Under the pieces are notes generated by a model. That model did not search any database. It saw only the letters and a list, made by a program, of their open reading frames with translations, and was not told the DNA's origin. From assembly GCA_016201205.1 (NCBI GenBank), contig JACQDF010000139.1, positions 1 through 52,467 of the forward strand: 52,467 nt of DNA, written 5' to 3'. The number at the start of each line of letters is the position of its first letter. The stretch's first letter is position 1. Position numbers and translations under genes: made by a program. Below, piece by piece: positions 34,047 to 42,693 of the stretch. This stretch comes from Acidobacteriota bacterium (GTDB lineage: Bacteria; Acidobacteriota; Terriglobia; Bryobacterales; Bryobacteraceae).

Positions 34047-35534
34047 ATGAGAGACATGCGGGCGCTGGTATGTCTGATGGCTGCGGGAACCGTCTGCGCC
34101 CAGGACTGGAATGCGCAATTGCGGGTCGAGAAAACCGGCGCAGTCTCCTTCTCGGGCAAGAGCTTCTTCTCCTCGACCCGGTTGAGAGTGCGCTGGCAAG
34201 CGCCTGCTGGAAAGCCGGATCATTACGCGATTTCCGCCACCGACGGACGAACGCCGCTGGAAATAGCGGCGGCTGGCGATGCCGCCGAAGCGACCATCGA
34301 GGAGCTGAAATCAGCCACCGCATACACGGTTCGCCTGCGTGCGTGTCTGGATGCGGAGTGCGCGCAGTCACTGGAATCGATCGAGGCTGCCGGCTCGACG
34401 GAAGAGGAATCCTGGCGCATCGTCGGAGAAGGAAATTCCTTCGCCGGTGCGCGAAAGCTGATCGTGGACGGCAATGTGAACGCCTCCGCTCTCCGGTATG
34501 GCGATTGGGCCGGGCCGCTGGAGGGCAAGATCCAGCTTTACTACGTGCCGCAGCAAGGGCAGGAGAAGGGCGCCAAGATCGCGGAGATGATGACGCCGCG
34601 GGTGGAATCGATCGAGTCTGTAACACAGTTCGCGCCGGTATCCGGGTACGGGCTACTTCGCATCTGCGATCCCCAGCGTTGCCCGCCGGGTACGAACCTG
34701 GCCGCACAGCTTGCACTGTTTCAGCCCGTTCCGCTCGCCGGCGGCAACGTTCGGCTTTTCTTTGAGGCGCAGGCGAGTGACGGGCGGACGCGGGTGCTGT
34801 ATCTGGACAGCCAGGACGGCTATGTGGGGCGCGACTTTCATCGCGGAGCGCCAACGCGCTGCTCGAGCTTCGAGGACTACGCTCCCGGCGGCGGATGCGA
34901 GCCTTCCATTGCCATCGGCGTGGACGTGGATGGCGGGGCAGGCAATCCGCTGATTCCGAACGCGCGGCAATTCAAAATCGGCTGGCCGAATCGCGACGCA
35001 GCGACGTGGGACGGCGCTCCCGGCGCGTGGATGTGGTTCACCACCGAGTGGCAGGACCGCCGTTGCAGCGATTGGCCGTTTAACTTCGCTTACGCAGTCT
35101 GGGACGGGGAGCGGTGGCGCGTCCAGTATGACGGCAGCGGGTGTCCCAAGCTGATTCAGGGAGCGCAAGCGATGGCGCCGATGCATCTGGGCGGCAATCG
35201 CTACAAGATGTACTTCAACCATCACCAGGATCCGCGCCCGGCGCAGGGGGCAGTCAAGCCGGTCCGCGTGATTTATTCCGACGCCGCCCTGGCCAGCGAC
35301 CCGGAGCAGGTGGATTTCGAAGACTGGGAGCCGCGCGAGCGCTCGCGCAGTGTCAACTTCCTCTGGCCGGATGGCACGTCCTTGACCGCGGCCCAGAGCA
35401 GCGTTTTCGATGACACGTTCGTTTACATGCCGGCGGGCGATCCAAACCTGCAAGTGATGTACACCAACATGTCACAACCCGGAGGAGCAATCGCGCCGCC
35501 GTTCATCGGGAGCGCGGTGCTCCTGAATCCTTAG
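34047..35534 (+). CDS. Secreted protein with N-terminal fibronectin III-like domain
   Basis: A 495-residue exported protein (signal peptide ending VCAQ). Residues ~25-110 resemble a fibronectin type III domain (VRWQAP, PDHYAISA, TAYTVRLRAC). The remainder is rich in Trp, Gly and Asp with paired cysteines (CSSFEDYAPGGGC, CSDWPF, GSGC) and phrases like YKMYFNHHQDPRP, suggesting a beta-propeller or glycoside-binding fold. I do not recognise a named family or catalytic residues. It ends nine bases before the convergent PEP-CTERM gene. Confidence 0.7.
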   Translation: MRDMRALVCLMAAGTVCAQDWNAQLRVEKTGAVSFSGKSFFSSTRLRVRWQAPAGKPDHYAISATDGRTPLEIAAAGDAAEATIEELKSATAYTVRLRACLDAECAQSLESIEAAGSTEEESWRIVGEGNSFAGARKLIVDGNVNASALRYGDWAGPLEGKIQLYYVPQQGQEKGAKIAEMMTPRVESIESVTQFAPVSGYGLLRICDPQRCPPGTNLAAQLALFQPVPLAGGNVRLFFEAQASDGRTRVLYLDSQDGYVGRDFHRGAPTRCSSFEDYAPGGGCEPSIAIGVDVDGGAGNPLIPNARQFKIGWPNRDAATWDGAPGAWMWFTTEWQDRRCSDWPFNFAYAVWDGERWRVQYDGSGCPKLIQGAQAMAPMHLGGNRYKMYFNHHQDPRPAQGAVKPVRVIYSDAALASDPEQVDFEDWEPRERSRSVNFLWPDGTSLTAAQSSVFDDTFVYMPAGDPNLQVMYTNMSQPGGAIAPPFIGSAVLLNP

Positions 35535-35543
35535 CCGCCGGAA

Positions 35544-36242
35544 CTACCGGGCCGTCTTTGCACGCTTGATCACGTATAACAGCGACAAGGCGGAGCCGAG
35601 CAGAATCGTCGTAGCAGGCTCGGGGATATTCTGGCTGAACCGGATGTTGTCGATACCAACGTTCAGGCCGTTTCCACCGGGGAGATTCGAGGCGTCGATC
35701 CGGATGACGAGCGTGGCGGCGGACAGGTTCAACCCTGCAAAGGACGTGTGTGCCGGGCCTGCGCCGAGCACCAGAACATTATTCTGGGAAAAGAGAGTAT
35801 TGCCGAGTCCATCCTGGACTTGAACGGAGTTGATGGTTCTGTCGCTCCGGTTCCATCCTGCCAAATCGAAGGCGTCGAGCATCACCACGAACCCGGGGTC
35901 AGCCGTCAATGTGAGCAGGATGATTCCATAATTCGCCGACCCTGAGAACTGGGCGATCACATTCGTCAGGTCGCCAAAGTCTTGATCCCAAAAGTAGACG
36001 TAGTCAGTCGGGCCGGGGCCGGTGGGCCCATAGCTGGCCACCACGTTGGGAGTGAAGCCCCCGGCGATCCCGTAGGAGAAGCCTCCCATTACCGCGGCAG
36101 TGACACGGTCGCCATAGTTTTGATCGATGGGATCGTTATTGGCTGGCAGCGGGAGGATATCAAAGGTAAGCACCGTCGCCAGCCCTGGAGATGCAAACAA
36201 GGCAAGAATCAGTCCAACAGCAGCCATGCAAGGCTTGCTCAT
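35544..36242 (-). CDS. PEP-CTERM sorting domain protein
   Basis: A 232-residue protein with a signal peptide and a C-terminal PEP-CTERM tail: IPEPATT, a hydrophobic helix (ILLGSALSLLYVI) and basic KRAKTAR. Such proteins are processed by exosortase and sent to the surface or exopolysaccharide. The body is beta-rich (DPGFVVMLDAFDLAGW, VRIDASNLPGG), as in lectin-like PEP-CTERM proteins. The ATG at 36242 follows a perfect AGGAGG; an upstream TTG is rejected. A strong promoter with tandem palindromes lies just upstream. No exosortase gene is in the window. Confidence 0.9.
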   Translation of the reverse strand: MSKPCMAAVGLILALFASPGLATVLTFDILPLPANNDPIDQNYGDRVTAAVMGGFSYGIAGGFTPNVVASYGPTGPGPTDYVYFWDQDFGDLTNVIAQFSGSANYGIILLTLTADPGFVVMLDAFDLAGWNRSDRTINSVQVQDGLGNTLFSQNNVLVLGAGPAHTSFAGLNLSAATLVIRIDASNLPGGNGLNVGIDNIRFSQNIPEPATTILLGSALSLLYVIKRAKTAR

Positions 36243-36262
36243 GCTCTTCCTCCTGGGCAAGA

Positions 36263-36318
36263 GTACTTAAGTACAAGAGTACTTAAGTAATAGTACAGGT
36301 AAGGGCTTTCCCCGTCAA
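36263..36318 (-). promoter_or_regulatory. Promoter with two tandem palindromic operators for the PEP-CTERM gene
   Basis: On the minus strand TTGACG (36313-36318) and TACTAT (36290-36295) are 17 bases apart, a good sigma-70 promoter. Immediately downstream, over the expected transcription start, lie two copies of GTACTTAAGTAC 16 bases apart: perfect at 36263-36274 and one mismatch at 36279-36290. Two dimer sites on nearly the same DNA face suggest cooperative repression. Confidence 0.72.
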
Positions 36319-36358
36319 CACCTGATTCGGCTGCTCTTTTTCTCTATGCAGGGTCACT

Positions 36359-37105
36359 TCACGCGGGCGCTCCGGCGGGCAGGGTCCGCACGATGGGCTC
36401 GAGGTTCAATCGCCGGCGACATTCGTCGAGCATCGAGGCGGTGCGGGTTGCACCGCAACGGGTGACGCCAATCTCACGCACGCGCAGCAGGGTGTCGAGG
36501 TCCCGGATGCCGCTCGCCGCCTTCAACTGCACGTGGGGCGGGGAGTGCTTGCGCATGAGGGCGAGGTCCTCCATGGTCGCTCCGCCGGGGGCGTAGCCAG
36601 TCGAGGTTTTCACCCAATCGGCGCGCAATTCTCCGCAAATCCCGCACAAGCGGATCTTGTGCTCATCCTTGAGGTAGCAATTCTCGAAGATGACCTTCAC
36701 TTTGGCCCCGCCGTCGTGGGTGGCATCGATCACCGCCCGCAGATCCTCGCGGACATAGCTCCAGTTGCCGCTCACTACGGCGCTTATGTTCACCACGATA
36801 TCCAGTTCCTGCCCGCCGTCGGCGAGCGCCTGCCTCACTTCGGCGACCTTTACGGCGGTCGTCTGCCCGCCGTGAGGGAAACCGATGGTAGTGCTGGCAT
36901 TGACCTCGCTGCCACGCAGCAAATCCGCACAGCGCCGCAGGTAGAAAGGCAGAATACAGACGCTGGCTACGTTGTAATCCAGGGCGAGGCGGCAACCCTG
37001 CTCGAGATCCTCGGCGGTGAGGCTGGGGTTGAGCAGCGAGTGGTCAATCATTTTGGCGATATCAAGATAGGAACAGTTCACAAGATTCACCTCAAGAACG
37101 ATCAA
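36359..37105 (-). CDS. deoC: Deoxyribose-phosphate aldolase
   Basis: A 248-residue class I aldolase. The Schiff-base lysine is Lys166 in VKTSTGYAPGGAT, with Asp102 (LDIVVNI) and Lys195 (QLKAASGIRD) matching the catalytic Asp102, Lys167 and Lys201 of E. coli DeoC. It splits 2-deoxyribose 5-phosphate into acetaldehyde and glyceraldehyde 3-phosphate. Its ATG overlaps the stop of the ROK kinase gene by four bases, so GntR, ROK kinase and DeoC form one operon. A GTG eight codons in is a less likely start. Confidence 0.92.
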   Translation of the reverse strand: MIVLEVNLVNCSYLDIAKMIDHSLLNPSLTAEDLEQGCRLALDYNVASVCILPFYLRRCADLLRGSEVNASTTIGFPHGGQTTAVKVAEVRQALADGGQELDIVVNISAVVSGNWSYVREDLRAVIDATHDGGAKVKVIFENCYLKDEHKIRLCGICGELRADWVKTSTGYAPGGATMEDLALMRKHSPPHVQLKAASGIRDLDTLLRVREIGVTRCGATRTASMLDECRRRLNLEPIVRTLPAGAPA

Positions 37106-38058
37106 ACCTTTCCATGGCTGATGGCGAGTGCGACGGCTCCGTAGATGCCCGCTTCGTCGCCGAGTGCGGAGGGCTCGATGGCGACCGTATCGACCGGAAA
37201 CATGCGAACACGCCGGGAGACGGCGGCGCGCAGTGGGTTGAAGAGCAGGTCGCCGAGGGCGGCGACGCCTCCTGCGATGACGACCAGTTCGGGGTGCAGC
37301 GTGGTGGCGACGTTGGCGACGCCGATGGCCAGGTATTCAGCGGCGCGCTGGATGGCGATTTGGACGGATTCCTCGCCTGCGATGGCCGCGGCGGCCATCG
37401 TTTTGGGCGACACTTGGGCGGCGTCGCCCCCGACGATCTCGTGAAGGATCGGCGCGAGGCCGGAGCGCAGGAGGCGAACGCCTTCGGCCGTGATGGCCGG
37501 TCCGCTGGCCAGCGTTTCCAAACAACCGCGGTTACCGCAGCCGCAGAGCGGACCGTCGGGCAGGATGGTCTGATGACCGAGTTCGGCGGCAGCGCCGAGC
37601 GGACCCAGGCGCAGCTTTCCGTCGATGACCAGTCCTCCGCCGATGCCCGTTCCCAGCACGAACAGCGCCATGGTCTGAACCTGACCGCCGCGGCCGTAGC
37701 GTAGCTCGCCGAGGGCGGCCGCGCGGCAGTCGTTCAACAGGTACACGGGGCAGCGCAGACTCCTGGAGAGAATACTGGCGACGGGAACGTTGCGCCATTG
37801 GGTCGGAAGATTGGGCAGGAACAACGTGACGCCGCGGGCGAGGTCCACCAATCCGGGGACTCCTATACCGACAGCAGCGAGCGGCGCAGCGCCGGCGAGG
37901 CCGGCTACCAGTCCCGCGATACGGTCCAGTACCGCGTCAGGACCCTCGTGGGAGAGAGTGGGTGTCGATGAGGTAGCGCGAAGCTTCCCCGATGCGCCGG
38001 CCACCGCGGCGGCGAGATTGGTGCCGCCCAGGTCGACGCCGGCGAAGAGTTCACTCAT
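37102..38058 (-). CDS. ROK family sugar kinase
   Basis: A 318-residue kinase. It begins MSELFAGVDLGGTN (ATP site), has the ROK zinc motif CGCGNRGCLE, catalytic Asp in YLLNDCRAAALGE and VLGTGIGGGLVIDG. The ATG at 38058 overlaps the end of the GntR gene by eight bases. Members phosphorylate glucose, N-acetylmannosamine, fructose or allose. Next to deoC, a deoxysugar or a sugar converted to one is a reasonable guess. The longer frame upstream is not supported. Confidence 0.92.
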   Translation of the reverse strand: MSELFAGVDLGGTNLAAAVAGASGKLRATSSTPTLSHEGPDAVLDRIAGLVAGLAGAAPLAAVGIGVPGLVDLARGVTLFLPNLPTQWRNVPVASILSRSLRCPVYLLNDCRAAALGELRYGRGGQVQTMALFVLGTGIGGGLVIDGKLRLGPLGAAAELGHQTILPDGPLCGCGNRGCLETLASGPAITAEGVRLLRSGLAPILHEIVGGDAAQVSPKTMAAAAIAGEESVQIAIQRAAEYLAIGVANVATTLHPELVVIAGGVAALGDLLFNPLRAAVSRRVRMFPVDTVAIEPSALGDEAGIYGAVALAISHGKV

Positions 38059-38878
38059 TTGTGCTCCTCGGGGTGTCGAGGAAGCGGCCGGCGGCGTGCG
38101 TCGCCGTCTGAACGCTGCCGAGGCGGTTGCGAAACTCGTAGGCATCGCCACGGTACAAGGTGCGCTCGAACCACAGCGGGACGTCCACGGCGAGATAGCC
38201 GACCGAAGTCACCAGCATGCCGGCCGCTCCCTCGCGGACTTCGAGCAAGCGGGCATCGGCGCCGTGCACGCTGACGGCGCGAATGGTCTGGTCGACGCCC
38301 GCCAGGTGTAAGCCGTACTTACGGCTCCAGACTGAGTAGAGCGAGCCGCTGGCCTCGGTTTCGTTGAGCTCCGGGCAGTGCGCTGCAAGGACGTAGCGTT
38401 TTTCGAGAATTACCGGTAGTTCGTCAGCCAGACGAAGGCGTTCCATGTGGAAGAGCATGTCGTCCAGGCCGGCGTGGAGCGCCTTCGGCACGCTTTCCGG
38501 GGCTTGGCCGCAAGACATGCGCTCGAAAGCCAGCACCCGCGTGGCGGGGCGTTTGCCGGCTGCCAAGGCCTCGTCGGTGAAGCTGACCAAGGCGCGTAAG
38601 TTGTAGTCCATCTTGCGCCCGCGGACGAAGGTGCCCACGCCTTTGTGGAATTCGAGCAGCCCTTCGGAGACGAGGTTCGAGAGGGCCTTGTTGGCGGTGG
38701 CGCGGCTGACACCGAACCGCTCCGAGATCTGCCGTTCGGTGAGAAAACGAGCGCCGATGGGGAACTCGCTCGAGGAGAGATGGGCCCGCAGGGCCTGATT
38801 GAGTTGCTGATAGACGGGTTCGCGGACCAAGCGGACGTTCGTGGAGTGAAAACGGGAGATTGCGACCTTACCGATCAT
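38051..38878 (-). CDS. GntR-family (HutC/UTRA) transcriptional regulator
   Basis: A 275-residue regulator. The winged helix lies at about 18-90 (EPVYQQLNQAL, TERQISERFGVSRATANKALSNL, GLLEFHKGVGTFVRG), followed by a UTRA effector domain (about 100-260). UTRA domains sense sugars or small acids. It is the first gene of the GntR-ROK-deoC operon and diverges from the receptor/GRE genes, so it probably controls both directions. It has its own promoter at 38925-38953. Confidence 0.92.
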   Translation of the reverse strand: MIGKVAISRFHSTNVRLVREPVYQQLNQALRAHLSSSEFPIGARFLTERQISERFGVSRATANKALSNLVSEGLLEFHKGVGTFVRGRKMDYNLRALVSFTDEALAAGKRPATRVLAFERMSCGQAPESVPKALHAGLDDMLFHMERLRLADELPVILEKRYVLAAHCPELNETEASGSLYSVWSRKYGLHLAGVDQTIRAVSVHGADARLLEVREGAAGMLVTSVGYLAVDVPLWFERTLYRGDAYEFRNRLGSVQTATHAAGRFLDTPRSTNE

Positions 38879-38879
38879 T

Positions 38880-38904
38880 CACAGGTTCCATCACAGGTTC
38901 CATC
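38880..38904. repeat. Tandem 12-bp repeat in the gntR leader
   Basis: CACAGGTTCCAT occurs twice with a 12-base period directly before the gntR start. On the minus strand it encodes an 11-codon reading frame (MEPVMEPVNDR) whose end overlaps the gntR start codon in another frame. It may be a regulator site, a leader peptide or a neutral duplication. Confidence 0.55.
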
Positions 38905-38924
38905 GTGGCTTATCCACAACTCTT

Positions 38925-38953
38925 ACTCTAGAGGGAACAGCCGGTGCTGTCAA
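38925..38953 (-). promoter_or_regulatory. Promoter of the gntR-ROK-deoC operon
   Basis: Reading the minus strand, TTGACA (38948-38953) and TAGAGT (38925-38930) are spaced by 17 bases, about 45 bases before the gntR ATG. Confidence 0.65.
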
Positions 38954-38992
38954 ATCTATTATATACGGTGATTAGACGTGATATCAAACCGC

Positions 38993-39021
38993 TTGACAGG
39001 GCTGCGCAATCATGATAAATG
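38993..39021 (+). promoter_or_regulatory. Promoter of the receptor-GRE genes
   Basis: TTGACA (38993-38998) is followed at 15-17 bases by GATAAATG (39014-39021), about 40 bases before the ATG at 39063. AT-rich DNA with TATTATATAC and TGATATCA lies just upstream (38957-38986) and could hold the GntR operator between the divergent promoters. Confidence 0.6.
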
Positions 39022-39062
39022 ATGAGGTGGCCTAGCCACATGAGCCATCAAAGGGGGTTCCC

Positions 39063-42000
39063 ATGGTCAAACTCGCCAGCTTGCTGCTCCTTGCACCGTT
39101 CGGCTTCGCTCAGGCGCCCACGGCCCAATTGACTGGAACGATCCGCGACGCTAGCGGCGCGGTGGTACCCAACGCTCAGATCGCCGCCACCAACGAGGAC
39201 ACCGGCTTGAAGCGTACGGCCAGCTCCAACGAACTCGGTTACTACGCCGTGCCGCTACTGCCGCCGGGGCTCTACAGGATGACCGTGCAGAAAGAGGGTT
39301 TCCGTACCGTGCAGCGGAAGGGTCTGCGTCTGCACGTCAACGACCGGGTAACCGCGGATTATTCCCTCGAGGTGGGCTCGCTGGCCGAAACGCTGAGTGT
39401 GACTGCCGAGGCGCCGTTGCTTCAGACCGAGCAGGCCTCGCGCGGGGCGGTGATCGACAACGCCAAGATCGTGAACCTGCCGTTGAACGGGCGCAATCCG
39501 TTCTCGCTGGCGGCGCTGGCTCCGGGCGTCCAACCGGGCGGTGGATTCTTCACCGCGCGGGTGTTTCAGGAACAGGTCAACCAGTCGAATTTCACAGCCA
39601 ACGGGGGGGCGAGTTTCCAGAACGACATCCTCCTGGATGGGACGTCGAACACAGTGGCCGGCCATGGCCAGCTTGCGATGACGCCCTCAGTGGATGCCAT
39701 CGAAGAGTTCAAGGTGCAGACGAGCAACTACTCGGCCGAGTACGGGCGCAGCGGCGGCGGCATCATCAACATCGTTACTAAGTCCGGCACCAACCAGCTT
39801 CGGGGCACGGTATACGAGTTCCTCCGCAACAAGGTGCTCGACTCCGGCAACTTTTTCAACAACCGGGCCGGCATCCCGCGCCAGCCGTTCGTTTACAACC
39901 AGTACGGCTTCACGTCGGGTGGCCCGGTGTATCTGCCGAAGCTGTACGACGGGCGCAACCGCACCTTCTTTTTCCTCTCCTACGAGGGTGTGAAGGTGCG
40001 GCGGGCGCGCTTCTTCAACGGGACGGTGCCGACGGAAGCGATGCGCCGGGGGGACTTCAACGAATTGCGGACGGCCGCCGGACAGCCGATCCTGATCTAC
40101 AATCCGTTCAGCACGCGGCAGCAGGGCTCGGGCTACGTTCGCGATCTATTTCCGACCAACAGGATCCCGGCTTCCTTGCACGACCCGGTGGCGGTGAACG
40201 CCTCGAAGTACATCCCGCTGCCGAACCAGCAGATGCCAACGGTGGCGCAGAATCTCATCGCCAACGCCAGCCAGGGCAACAACCTCGACATGTGGCAGTG
40301 GCGCGGCGACCACAACTTCAGCGCCGCCAACCGGATGTTCGTGCGCCTGAGCTACGACAAGCAGGAAGACAATGCGCCGAACTTTTAAGGAACACGCGCA
40401 AAACGGACCGCGCCCGCGCGGCAGGAACACTCCGGTGTTCCTCAACGGCTTGGCGCCGCGGGACGCGGCCTTTGCGCTTCTACGGCAATATCGCCGGGGA
40501 GCCCAACACGTATAGCTACTCGATACAGCCGGACTGGCACGCCACCGTCAGCGACACGCACAATTTCGGTCCGGCGACGTTGTTGGACGTGCGAGCCGGC
40601 TTTGCCAGGAACGGCTTCGACCGCCGTCCGCGGTCGGCGGGCTTCGACCCCACGGAGCTTGGTTTTCCCGCGGCGCTCGCGCGTACCGCGCAGCAGTTGT
40701 ATTTCCCGACATTTAATGTTGGCAACTACTCCGGGGTGGGGGCGCGGGCCAACGACAAGTTCTTTCTCGGCGCGGACACGTACTCGCTGGTGCCGCAGGT
40801 CACGTTGATCCGCGGGTGGCACACCATGAGGATCGGCGGGGACTTCCGCACGCTTCGCCACAACACGTTCAACGCCTCGAGCCCGGTCGGCAGCTATAAC
40901 TTCTCGACCGGGTTCACGCAGGGGCCGGACCCGCTGCGCAGTTCGCTGACGGCGGGCGACGCTTATGCTTCCATGCTGACCGGAACCACCGGGTCGGCCA
41001 CCGCCGCCGTCCGCGCCTCGATCAGCTATCAGACCGTGTATTCGGCGGGCTACTTCCAGGACGATATCAAGGTCAACTCGCGGCTGACGCTGAACCTCGG
41101 CCTGCGCTACGATTACGAGTCTCCGCGGACGGAGCGCTTCAACCGGCTAAGCTTTTTCGACTTCGACGCCATCAACCCGGTGGGCCGCGAGTTGGGTCTG
41201 CCGGAGTTGCGCGGCGGGCTGAAGTTCGTCGGTACGGACGGGAACCCGCGGGGGTGGAACGATCCGGATCGGAACAACTTTGGTCCGCGCTTCGGATTCG
41301 CCTATCAGCCGTTCAGCAAGACGGCCATCCGCGGCGGCTACGGGCTGATGTATCTGCCCGGCGGGACGTCGAACAACGGGTACGGCGGCGGGCAGGAGGG
41401 GTTCTCAGTCAGCTCGACGCCGATCAGCTCCGCCGACGGCGGTCTGACGCCGTTCACGCTCCTCTCGAAGATGTTCGCCGGGGGGTTGGACCAGCCCACT
41501 GGCAGCTCGCTCGGCATGCGGACGCTGCTGGGGCAGGGCGTTCGCGGCGACCCGCGGTGGGTGCGTGTCGGCTACATGCAGGAATGGAGCTTCAACGTGC
41601 AGCGGGAGTTGCCCGGACAGGTGCAGGTGGAAGCCGGGTACGTGGGCAGCCGAGGCGTTAAGCTCCCCGCCACATTCCAGTTGAACTCGCTCCCGGACCG
41701 GTACCTTTCCCTTCAGCGGGCGCTGTTGGACCAGGTTCCGAATCCCTTCGCGCCGGTGGTTTCCGCCGGCACGCTGAGCAGGCCGACGGTGACGCGCGGC
41801 CAACTGCTGCGCCCGTTTCCCCACTTTACGGGTGTGACCTTCCCGCAAAACTCGGCCGGCTCGTCCTCGTATCACTCGTTCCAGATGCGCCTCGAGAGGC
41901 GTTTCTCGAAGGGGCTGAGCCTGCTGGCCGCTTACACCAACGCCAAACTGATTTCCGACACCGACGGGCTGAAATCCGGTTCCTGGATTCCGGGCGAGGT

Positions 42001-42610
42001 TTCGGTTGGGGCGCAGAATCCCAATAACCTCCGCCTCGAGCGGTCGGTGGCTCCGCAGGACGTCTCCCAGCGTTTCGTCATGAACTACATTTACGAACTG
42101 CCCTTCGGCAGGGGCAAACCGTTCTTAAGCGGAAGCCGCGGGCTGGTCTCCGGATTGGTGGGAGGGTGGACCGTCACGGGCATCACGACTCTGCAAAAAG
42201 GCCGGCCGCTCGATCTGACCGCTCCGAATAACACCAATTCCTTCGGCGGCGGTTCGCGTCCGAACAACAATGGGCAACGCGCCTTTCTCCCATCGAGCGA
42301 CCGCTCTCTCAACCGCTGGTTCAACACGGCAGTCTTCTCGCAGCCCGAGCCGTTCACCTTCGGCAACGTGGGCAGGCTGCTGCCAGACGTGCGCGAACCC
42401 GGCATCACCAACTTCGACCTCTCCGTGCACCGGAGATTCCGCATCAAGGAATTGGCCAGCATCGAGTTCCGCACGGAGCTGTTTAACGCGTTCAACACGC
42501 CGCAGTTTGGCCGCCCCAACGGAGGCTTTGGCAACGTACTGTTCGGCACCATTAACAACCAGGCGAACTCCCCGCGGGAGATCCAGTTCGGGCTGAAAAT
42601 TCTGTACTGA
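39063..42610 (+). pseudogene. Oar-like TonB-dependent receptor gene split by a repeat insertion
   Basis: The first 441 codons give a signal peptide, a carboxypeptidase-regulatory-like domain (AQLTGTIRDASGAVVPNAQI), a plug (NLPLNGRNPFSLAAL) and early barrel, then stop at 40386 with ...EDNAPNF. The barrel resumes in another frame at 40478 (YGNIAGEPNTY...) and runs 710 codons to GLKILY. Between them is copy 3 of the palindromic repeat. Deleting 40388-40482 rejoins the halves exactly in frame (NFYGN) into one ~1150-residue receptor. No other damage is visible, so the insertion is recent. The downstream half has no start or binding site of its own. Confidence 0.9.
40388..40480 (+). repeat. TA-flanked palindromic repeat, copy 3, inside the receptor gene
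   Basis: A 93-base copy with TA on both sides (40386-40387 and 40481-40482). Element plus one TA is 95 bases, which accounts for the frame change in the receptor gene. It has the arms GCGCAAA/TTTGCGC, CCGCGCCCGCG/CGCGGGACGCGG and the central perfect hairpin GGAACAC-TCCG-GTGTTCC. It is two bases longer than copy 2, in the arm region. The interruption of a conserved gene shows that the family moves or moved recently. Confidence 0.93.
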
Positions 42611-42632
42611 CAGGTCCGGTTCTGGAGAGGAC

Positions 42633-42653
42633 GCGCTGAAGAGCGCTTTCTTT
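42633..42653 (+). terminator. Weak hairpin terminator after the receptor gene
   Basis: GCGCT-GAAG-AGCGC followed by TTTCTTT, 22 bases after the receptor stop. The stem is short, so read-through into the GRE gene 40 bases later is likely. Confidence 0.4.
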
Positions 42654-42693
42654 CCGGACAAAGAGATGATAAGACCTCAATAGGAGGGTGTGA

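Noticed and set aside
40292..40477. Independent start for the downstream half of the receptor
   Set aside because: The first ~60 codons are an out-of-frame reading of the upstream half and the repeat; there is no ribosome binding site.
40380..40485. Programmed frameshift in the receptor gene
   Set aside because: The frame change is fully explained by a 95-base insertion containing stop codons and a repeat seen elsewhere; there is no slippery site.
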